Assembly: GCA_947483545.1 (NCBI GenBank)
Contig: CANKNP010000308.1
Location: forward strand, 1-6,137
Reading direction: 5' to 3'
Length of the DNA: 6,137 bases
Source of the DNA: Deltaproteobacteria bacterium
Lineage (GTDB): Bacteria; Myxococcota; UBA796; SXON01
The notes beneath the pieces are model-generated. The model was not told the origin of the DNA and ran no database searches. It saw only the letters and a list, made by a program, of their open reading frames with translations. Below, piece after piece: positions 1 to 4,451 of this stretch. A program made the translations under genes and the position numbers. Each line of letters begins with the position of its first letter. Within the stretch, counting starts at the first letter, position 1.

Positions 1-1094
1 ATCTCCGCCTCGCCGTCGCCGTCGAAGTCCGCGACCGTGGGGGGACCGCCGTACGAGCTGGACGCGGACGGGATGTTGGCAGTGCAGAGCACGGTGCCGT
101 CATCGTCCTGCACGCGCATCTTTGCGTCGCCGGTCAGCGCGAATTCCCCGAATTCGTCGGAGTCGAAGTTGCCGACCGCCGGGTACAGGTCCTGCTCGCC
201 GTTGGACCACAGCGCGTTGCCATCGATGTCATACATCGCGTTGCCGGCGATCAGCTCCAGCTCTCCGTCCTGGTTGATGTCCACCGCGAACGCGCCGGAG
301 CCGACGTTGCTGGACGTGCCGTAGCCGTAGCTCCCGCAGCCGAGCTTGCTCCCCGAGTTGTCGAGAATGCAATTCCCGATCAACACCTCCGGGTTGCCGT
401 CGTGGTCCATGTCGGCGATCCCGGGGGCGTCCGAGGTGCCGTCCATGTGGCCCGACCCGCCGGTCCACGACCACTTGTCGTTGCCCTCGTTGTCGAACAC
501 ATCCACGCCGTTGCTGGTGGCCGCGATGACCTCGACGAGGCCGTCGTTGTCGATGTCCCCGCAGGCCGCACCGCCCGTGATCTGGATCCCGCCGCTGCCC
601 GAAGTCGCCCAAAGTTCCGTGCCGTCGTCGCCGTTCAGCGCCCGGAGCACGCCGGGGGAGTAGGTGATGATCATGACGTCGGGCGTGTCATCGTCGTCGA
701 TCTGGCCATCGCCGTTGTCGTCGGTGAGCGAGCAGACGATGGGCTGCATCATGCAGCTCACGGAGCCGGTCGTGCCCATGGTGAACGTCAACGTCTCCCA
801 CAGCACCTCGGGCGTGAACGTGCCGACCGTCGTGCCGTCGGAGAAGCACTCCTCAAGCTGGGGGATGTCCTTCGCGGGGTAGTAGGCATCATCGCAGGAG
901 GGCAGGGGAGGGGCGCTGTCCGGGGAGTCGGGCACCGACGTGTCCTCGCTGTCCACGGTCGGGACATAGGCCTCTCCGGTGTCAAACGTGGGTTGTTCGG
1001 TGGGCTTCTTCGTCAGCCCATTGTCGATCTTGCACGCGGTGGTGGAGACAGCGAGGAGCAGCAGGACGGCGTAGCGGGGAGATGTGGGGGTCAT
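1..1094 (-). CDS. FG-GAP/VCBS-repeat surface lipoprotein, N-terminal part (runs off the window)
   Basis: The frame is open from an ATG at 1094 to the left edge: 364 complete codons and no stop, so the C-terminus lies outside. An AGAGG ribosome site sits five bases before the ATG (1100-1104). Residues 1-21 are a lipoprotein signal: a leucine-rich core (10-16), then TTA-Cys21. Residues 22-66 are an acidic D/S/T/P linker typical of tethered surface proteins. From about residue 125 there are repeated Asp-rich blades of the DxDxDG type: DDNGDG (125-130), GDIDNDG (179-185), IADMDHDG (226-233), AVDINQDG (269-276), VGNFDSDEFG (307-316) and VADFDGDG (354-361). The spacing fits FG-GAP/VCBS beta-propeller blades that bind calcium in the alpha-integrin manner. 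Family knowledge suggests an outer-surface or periplasmic binding/adhesion protein; the substrate is unknown. Paired cysteines (67, 83, 114, 121, 178, 242, 253, 337) may form disulfides. No catalytic domain is seen in this part. Confidence 0.9.
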   Translation of the reverse strand, partial: MTPTSPRYAVLLLLAVSTTACKIDNGLTKKPTEQPTFDTGEAYVPTVDSEDTSVPDSPDSAPPLPSCDDAYYPAKDIPQLEECFSDGTTVGTFTPEVLWETLTFTMGTTGSVSCMMQPIVCSLTDDNGDGQIDDDDTPDVMIITYSPGVLRALNGDDGTELWATSGSGGIQITGGAACGDIDNDGLVEVIAATSNGVDVFDNEGNDKWSWTGGSGHMDGTSDAPGIADMDHDGNPEVLIGNCILDNSGSKLGCGSYGYGTSSNVGSGAFAVDINQDGELELIAGNAMYDIDGNALWSNGEQDLYPAVGNFDSDEFGEFALTGDAKMRVQDDDGTVLCTANIPSASSSYGGPPTVADFDGDGEAE

Positions 1095-1149
1095 GGAGGC
1101 CTCTGCGCGCAGTGTACGCTGAGGGTGCGGGTTCTGGGGGGTGTCAGGC

Positions 1150-1162
1150 CACGGAATCCGTG
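1150..1162. promoter_or_regulatory. 13-base perfect dyad upstream of the FG-GAP lipoprotein gene
   Basis: CACGGA-A-TCCGTG is a perfect 6+1+6 dyad 56-68 bases before the minus-strand ATG at 1094. A second short inverted repeat (CGCGG 1164-1168, CCGCG 1176-1180) follows directly. The position would suit an operator for either divergent gene. There is no convincing -35/-10 pair nearby, so regulation is inference only. Confidence 0.25.
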
Positions 1163-1215
1163 CCGCGGTACACTTCCGCGTGCTCGCCTCCCCTCCATGC
1201 TGCGCCCTTGATCAC

Positions 1216-1239
1216 GGGCGGCGGTTTCCAAACCCGCCC
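1216..1239. repeat. Stem-loop with 10-bp bulged stem
   Basis: GGGCG-gc-GGTTT pairs with AAACC-CGCCC around a CC loop, giving ten base pairs with a two-base bulge at 1221-1222. It is followed on the plus strand by TGTTTTG, which superficially resembles an intrinsic terminator. However, no plus-strand gene lies upstream, so it more likely belongs to the palindrome cluster that continues to 1390. Confidence 0.5.
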
Positions 1240-1246
1240 TGTTTTG

Positions 1247-1264
1247 TGGGGGGCAAGCCCCCCA
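1247..1264. repeat. Left copy of an 18-base self-complementary repeat
   Basis: TGGGGGGCAAGCCCCCCA is an 8-bp stem with a two-base AA centre (in practice a four-base CAAG loop). The pairing extends one base pair outwards here (G1246/C1265). An identical 18-mer lies exactly 126 bases downstream at 1373-1390. The pair brackets the three-way-junction element, as terminal repeats would bracket a small mobile cassette. Confidence 0.8.
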
Positions 1265-1273
1265 CGCCCCCCG

Positions 1274-1349
1274 CGAGCCGGGGTGCGGTCGAGTACGACC
1301 GCATACCCGTCGTCGTCGGGAGTACCCGACGACGACGGGACCCGGCTCG
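1274..1349 (+). repeat. Three-way-junction palindromic element, copy A
   Basis: The closing stem CGAGCCGGG (1274-1282) pairs with CCCGGCTCG (1341-1349). Inside it sits a 9-bp hairpin, 1283-1291 with 1296-1304, loop AGTA (eight Watson-Crick pairs plus one G-T). A 16-position hairpin follows, 1305-1320 with 1325-1340, loop AGTA; its inner 15 bp are perfect and its outermost A-A is unpaired. In total 33 of 34 positions pair, with only the two loops unpaired. A further weak hairpin, TGGT/ACCA around TGAGT (1354-1366), follows. The element aligns without gaps to copy B. It could be a REP/MITE-like DNA repeat or a structured leader RNA of the downstream gene. It matches no named RNA family known to me. 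Confidence 0.8.
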
Positions 1350-1371
1350 GGTGTGGTTGAGTACCAGCTCG

Positions 1372-2541
1372 TTGGGGGGCAAGCCCCCCATTTCAACGGC
1401 GCCCGTTGGCCTGAGCTCCTGGATCATCCTCCTCGCCGCCCCCTTGGCCGCCTGCACTGGACCGAGCGATCCGCTGCCGGTTGACGACAGCGCGCTGCCC
1501 GCCGCTTGCGTCGAGGAGACCCCAGAGACCGCCGAAAAGGACACCGGCGCCGCCCCCCGCGCCGCCCGCGCGATGTCCGGCGCCATCGACCTCCACGTGG
1601 ACTTCGACGCCGACGCTGAGTCGCTCGGCCTTTACGACTGTGACTACCGGCGTGAGTACACAAATTTCGAGGAGCGGACCGACCTCGGCTGGCTCTGCCC
1701 GACGTGTACGCTGCTCACGCAAGGACGCGCGGTGGTCACCGAGGGCTACGACGACTGCTACGTCCAGATCTCGGACGCGGACGCCGAGCGCACCGAGCAG
1801 CTCGGGCTGATCGAGGGTGACGAGATCGTGCTGCTCGGCAGCAAGCAGAACCTCGTGCTCACCGAGGCCGGGCCGCTCGTCGATGGTGCGGCGACCTGGA
1901 GCTCGGACGGCGAGCTGGACGGTGGGACCTACGTCCTGACGTCTGTCGCCAGCGTTCAGATCGGCGAAGGGACGGGCACCGTGGATGACCCGACGGGCGC
2001 GCGCACGGAGCCGTACGCCTGTGGCTGGCCGACCGAGAGCCCCGGCGGGGCTGTCTCGACCTACACATTTGAGTTGGGATCGCTCTTTCCGGACGCCAAG
2101 CTGCTCGACGCCTGCGAGGAGCGGGTCGCCCTCTGGGATTTTCGCGGCCGCTACCTCGTCATCGACGCGTCGTCGCCCAACTGCGGGCCGTGCCAGGCGA
2201 TGGCTGAGCGGTCGGAGGCGTTCAAGACCCACATGGCCGAGCTTTGCGTGGACGTCGAGATGGTCACGCTGCTCAACGCCGGGCTCTCGGCCGTCAACGT
2301 GCCCGCCGACCCGCTCACCCTCCGAAGCTGGACCACCACGTTCGGCCTCACCTCGGCGGTGTTGGCCGACGAGGGCTTCGGCTACGGCGTGATCGCGCCC
2401 GTGTTGAGCCCCGACGGCGGTATGGGGCTCCCCTCCATCGTGGTGCTCGACCCCGAAGGGCGCGTGATCTACATGGACACCGGCTTTGGCGAGACGTCGG
2501 GCTGGTTTCAGCCGATCGAGGATGTGATTGTGGGGGGGTAG
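1372..2541 (+). CDS. Thioredoxin-fold lipoprotein with CGPC active site (TlpA/redoxin-like)
   Basis: 389 residues from a TTG start. Residues 14-27 form a hydrophobic signal core ending LAA-Cys28, a clear lipobox, so the protein is probably exported and lipid-anchored. Residues 70-205 are an Asp/Glu-rich N-terminal region I do not recognise, with an extra CPTC motif at 109-112. Residues 235-389 resemble a thioredoxin/TlpA domain: NCGPC at 270-274 is the redox motif (the usual Trp before the first Cys is Asn), and GLP (Pro354) followed by a beta strand and DPEG (360-363) fits the cis-proline region. The expected role is thiol-disulfide exchange in the periplasm or envelope. Besides the lipid Cys there are ten cysteines (46, 90, 109, 112, 129, 217, 248, 271, 274, 292). 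The start is uncertain: there is no in-frame ATG or good ribosome site. TTG 1372 gives a lysine-containing n-region; GTG 1351 and CTG 1411 are alternatives. The open frame extends to 1141, but that part crosses the repeats. Confidence 0.82.
   Translation: MGGKPPISTAPVGLSSWIILLAAPLAACTGPSDPLPVDDSALPAACVEETPETAEKDTGAAPRAARAMSGAIDLHVDFDADAESLGLYDCDYRREYTNFEERTDLGWLCPTCTLLTQGRAVVTEGYDDCYVQISDADAERTEQLGLIEGDEIVLLGSKQNLVLTEAGPLVDGAATWSSDGELDGGTYVLTSVASVQIGEGTGTVDDPTGARTEPYACGWPTESPGGAVSTYTFELGSLFPDAKLLDACEERVALWDFRGRYLVIDASSPNCGPCQAMAERSEAFKTHMAELCVDVEMVTLLNAGLSAVNVPADPLTLRSWTTTFGLTSAVLADEGFGYGVIAPVLSPDGGMGLPSIVVLDPEGRVIYMDTGFGETSGWFQPIEDVIVGG
1373..1390. repeat. Right copy of the 18-base self-complementary repeat
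   Basis: Identical to 1247-1264. It overlaps the most plausible start codon of the downstream lipoprotein gene (TTG at 1372), so its hairpin would occlude translation initiation or form part of the signal-peptide coding sequence. Confidence 0.8.
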
Positions 2542-2546
2542 CCGAG

Positions 2547-2574
2547 TTGACCAGACTGGAGTACCCTTGGTCAA
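2547..2574. promoter_or_regulatory. Candidate operator dyad of the toxin-antitoxin operon
   Basis: TTGACCA (2547-2553) and TGGTCAA (2568-2574) form a perfect 7-bp inverted repeat with a 14-base spacer. The spacer contains GGAGTACC (2558-2565). It begins six bases after the preceding stop codon and ends ten bases before the antitoxin ATG, where Phd/YefM and VapB antitoxins are known to autorepress. As RNA it could instead fold into an imperfect AGTA-loop hairpin. Confidence 0.45.
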
Positions 2575-2583
2575 GAGGTCTCG

Positions 2584-2838
2584 ATGTCCATCCAGGTCAA
2601 CGTGCTGGAAGCCAAGACGCAGCTCTCCCGACTGCTCGACCGCGCCGAGGCGGGGGAGGAGGTGATCATCGCGCGCGCCGGACGCCCCGTCGTGCGGCTG
2701 GTTCCGATCACGACCGGTGCGCTCGACGCGCCGCGCGTACTCGGCACACTCCAGGGCAAGGGGTGGATCGCCGACGACTTCGACGCCCCGCTCGACGAGG
2801 AGTTCCTTCTGACGCCGGGCGACCGGCGTGACCGCTGA
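2584..2838 (+). CDS. Phd/YefM-family type II antitoxin
   Basis: 84 residues, typical of the family. The N-terminus carries the family signature: VNVLEAKTQLSRLLDRAEAG (residues 5-24), then EEVIIARAGRPVVRLVP (25-41). This is the dimeric DNA-binding Phd fold. The C-terminal part, with GKGWIADDFDAPLDEEF (58-74), matches the disordered toxin-binding tail common in Phd-type partners of PIN toxins. The ATG follows an AAGAGG ribosome site (2573-2578) with a five-base gap. The antitoxin is expected to neutralise the PIN ribonuclease encoded next and to repress its own operon through the dyad just upstream. The coding end abuts or overlaps the toxin gene, indicating co-transcription. Confidence 0.93.
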   Translation: MSIQVNVLEAKTQLSRLLDRAEAGEEVIIARAGRPVVRLVPITTGALDAPRVLGTLQGKGWIADDFDAPLDEEFLLTPGDRRDR

Positions 2839-2845
2839 GCCCGCC

Positions 2846-3265
2846 ATGACCGTGCTCGTAGACGCCAACGGCCTCCTCTTTGCGCTGCTGGCGCCGGAGC
2901 GCCTCTCCCCTCGGGCGCGCCGGGTCCTCGAGGACCGGAGCAGCGCATTGGTATGGAGCGCCGCCAGCACCTGGGAGGTCGTCGTCAAGGCGCGGCTCGG
3001 CAAGTTGGACCTCGGCGGCGATGTCGCGACCGTGCTGGGGGAGCAGATCCTGCGGATGGGGATGCGGATCTTGCCGGTGGAGCAGGCCCATTCGCTGCGG
3101 GTGGCGAGCCTGCCAGACGTGGATTGGATCGATGCCAGCGGCTCGCCTCGGCGTCACGCCGACCCCTTCGACCGCTTGCTGGTGGCCCAAGCGTTGGTCG
3201 AGGGCCTACCCATCCTCACCGCGGACGACCAGTTCGACCGTTACCCGGTGGAGCGCGTCTGGTAG
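2846..3265 (+). CDS. PIN-domain toxin ribonuclease (VapC-like)
   Basis: 139 residues. The acidic PIN active site is complete: Asp6 in VLVDANG, Glu44 in STWEVVVK, Asp106 in HADPFDR and Asp127 in LTADDQF. The C-terminal FDRYPVERVW is the usual family ending. Such toxins are magnesium-dependent ribonucleases that cut tRNA or rRNA when the antitoxin is lost. I chose ATG 2846 because it places the first Asp at the usual position and lies seven bases after the antitoxin stop. A GTG at 2828 would add six residues and overlap the antitoxin by 11 bases. Oddity: residues 91-103, between SLP and HADPFDR, seem to be an insertion of about a dozen residues; in relatives SLP is normally followed almost directly by HxDPFDR. 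The stop is six bases from the end of the convergent beta-barrel gene, leaving no room for a separate terminator. Confidence 0.92.
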   Translation: MTVLVDANGLLFALLAPERLSPRARRVLEDRSSALVWSAASTWEVVVKARLGKLDLGGDVATVLGEQILRMGMRILPVEQAHSLRVASLPDVDWIDASGSPRRHADPFDRLLVAQALVEGLPILTADDQFDRYPVERVW

Positions 3266-3271
3266 CGCGCC

Positions 3272-3859
3272 TCAAGGCAAATAGAATCGCCCGCCGATCG
3301 CCACGTCAAACTCACCCCGCACGCGCGGGATCACGCCGAGGCCCACGGCAGCCTCCAAGAAGCCCTCCACGGGCACGCCCTCGTGATAGAACGCCATCCC
3401 AATTGGCACACGAAGCGCGAAGATCGACGGGGCGTAGGCGCTGATCGGCGGGCCGAGTCGAAATCTGGGACCGACACCGACGTAGAGAGGGAACGAGAAT
3501 TCCTCGATGTCGGGCGAGTGAAGGGTCGCCAGCGTGTACATGACCTCGGCGTGAACGGCGAGCGTGCCCGTGCTGAAGTCCCAGGCGACCGCAGCGTCGG
3601 CCCACACGCCGTCGAGCTTCGGCTTGTACGCGAGGCTCAAGCCGGTGGGCAGGCCGAGCATGGCGCCGATGCCGATCCCGTCCGGATCACGACCGATGCG
3701 GGTGGTCGTGACTGGCTCAGGCGCCGGGGCCCAGGGGGCGGGTTCGGCGAGGGCGAGGGGGACGAGGAGGGCGAGGAGCACGGCGGGGCGTAACCCGGGG
3801 GGTGTGGTCGCCGGCGGTCGAGTTGGTTTACGGAGGCCCCCCGAACAGCCCCAGCACAT
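3272..3859 (-). CDS. Small outer-membrane beta-barrel protein
   Basis: 195 residues from the ATG at 3859. Residues 27-38 are a hydrophobic signal core ending ALA, with likely cleavage before Glu39. Residues 60-195 alternate in the manner of beta strands and follow a small-barrel pattern I recognise from proteobacterial outer-membrane proteins: GAMLGLPTGLSLAYKP (65-80), VAWDF (91-95), FPLYVGVGPRFRLG (123-136), ALRVPIGMAFY (148-158), VEGFLEAAVGL (164-174) and a C-terminal strand ending GGRFYLP. That size fits about eight strands, too narrow to be a general porin. Its specific function is unknown. The gene overlaps the end of the TPR gene by 32 bases. An alternative GTG at 3781 would begin directly at the hydrophobic core, but without basic residues; the ATG version has an Arg/Lys-containing n-region and a close GGGAG. 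It is the last gene of the minus-strand operon. Confidence 0.78.
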   Translation of the reverse strand: MCWGCSGGLRKPTRPPATTPPGLRPAVLLALLVPLALAEPAPWAPAPEPVTTTRIGRDPDGIGIGAMLGLPTGLSLAYKPKLDGVWADAAVAWDFSTGTLAVHAEVMYTLATLHSPDIEEFSFPLYVGVGPRFRLGPPISAYAPSIFALRVPIGMAFYHEGVPVEGFLEAAVGLGVIPRVRGEFDVAIGGRFYLP

Positions 3860-4451
3860 CGTCTCCCTGGTAGACCGTGATCAGTCGCTGCATCACCAGA
3901 CCGAGCTTCGGGTCCAGAAAGATCGTCCGCCAGGCGGGGTCCTGGGCGACGTCTCGAAACGAGAACCCATACCGTAGCGCCTCGGTCAGCTCCCGCTCAA
4001 AGACCACGACGTCGCCCCGCCGCGCTGCGATGTCCGCGAGGCGAAAATGCGCCGGCCAGGTCTCAGGCGCGTGCTTGACCACCTCCGTAAAGTCCGCCAG
4101 CGCGCCGTCCAGATCCCCGCGCTGAAGCTTCACCTCCCCCCGGTCATACAGCGCAGCCACGAGCGTCGGATCCGCCGTGATCGCGTCGTCCAGCGCGCCC
4201 TCCGCCCGCTCGGCGTCCCCCGCGAGCCGCCACCCCAGGCCAAGCTCGTACGCCAGCTGGGCGGACCCCTGGGCGTCCCGACTGCCAAGCGTCCGTCGCC
4301 ACCGCTTGGCGAATTCCTCTGCGGCCTCCATCTGCGCCACGGAGCCCGCCTGTGCGAACACGGCCGCCTGATCCGCCGCGGCGTTCGCCAGCTCCCGGTG
4401 GTAGTCGGGCGGCGGGATCTCCGCATACGCGGCGGCAAGCAGCAGGATCAC
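3828..4451 (-). CDS. Exported TPR-repeat protein
   Basis: 207 residues from a GTG. Residues 1-10 (MILLLAAAYA) resemble a very short signal peptide without basic residues, cleaved before EIPPPD. Residues 64-97, 98-131 and a weaker 132-165 are tetratricopeptide repeats, with the typical small/large residue pattern (for example LYDRGEVKLQRGDLDGALAD at 101-120). A DPAWRTIFLDPKLG segment (171-184) is common at the end of TPR proteins. TPRs mediate protein-protein contact, so this may be a periplasmic scaffold for its operon partners; that is inference. The GTG overlaps the TGA of the cytochrome gene (GTGA, 4448-4451), implying translational coupling. The preceding run of nine G on the coding strand may serve as a poor ribosome site. 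Confidence 0.85.
   Translation of the reverse strand: MILLLAAAYAEIPPPDYHRELANAAADQAAVFAQAGSVAQMEAAEEFAKRWRRTLGSRDAQGSAQLAYELGLGWRLAGDAERAEGALDDAITADPTLVAALYDRGEVKLQRGDLDGALADFTEVVKHAPETWPAHFRLADIAARRGDVVVFERELTEALRYGFSFRDVAQDPAWRTIFLDPKLGLVMQRLITVYQGDDVLGLFGGPP

Noticed and set aside
1111..1174. AGTGTAC (1111-1117) and GTACACT (1168-1174) as a spaced inverted operator, or TACACT as a -10 box for the FG-GAP gene
   Set aside because: A 7-base match at this distance is weak, and the -10 box would be only a few bases from the ribosome site with no -35 partner.
402..1211. Plus-strand open frame opposite the FG-GAP lipoprotein gene
   Set aside because: The opposite strand shows repeated calcium-binding blades and a signal peptide; this frame shows only biased composition.
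1216..1245. Intrinsic terminator (stem-loop followed by TGTTTTG)
   Set aside because: No plus-strand transcript is expected to end here, the T run is broken, and the stem belongs to a cluster of palindromes.
1274..1349. tRNA or tRNA-like gene (76 bases, branched fold)
   Set aside because: There are only two internal hairpins, no anticodon-type 7-base loop, no T-loop or D-loop consensus and no acceptor-like end.
1247..1390. CRISPR array
   Set aside because: There are only two copies of an 18-base self-complementary repeat, and the single spacer is itself palindromic; no further units or cas genes.
1393..3003. Long minus-strand open frame of over 500 codons opposite the thioredoxin lipoprotein and toxin-antitoxin genes
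   Set aside because: It is a GC-bias shadow: its product is low-complexity Arg/Gly/Ala-rich with no domain, while the plus-strand frames show clear families.
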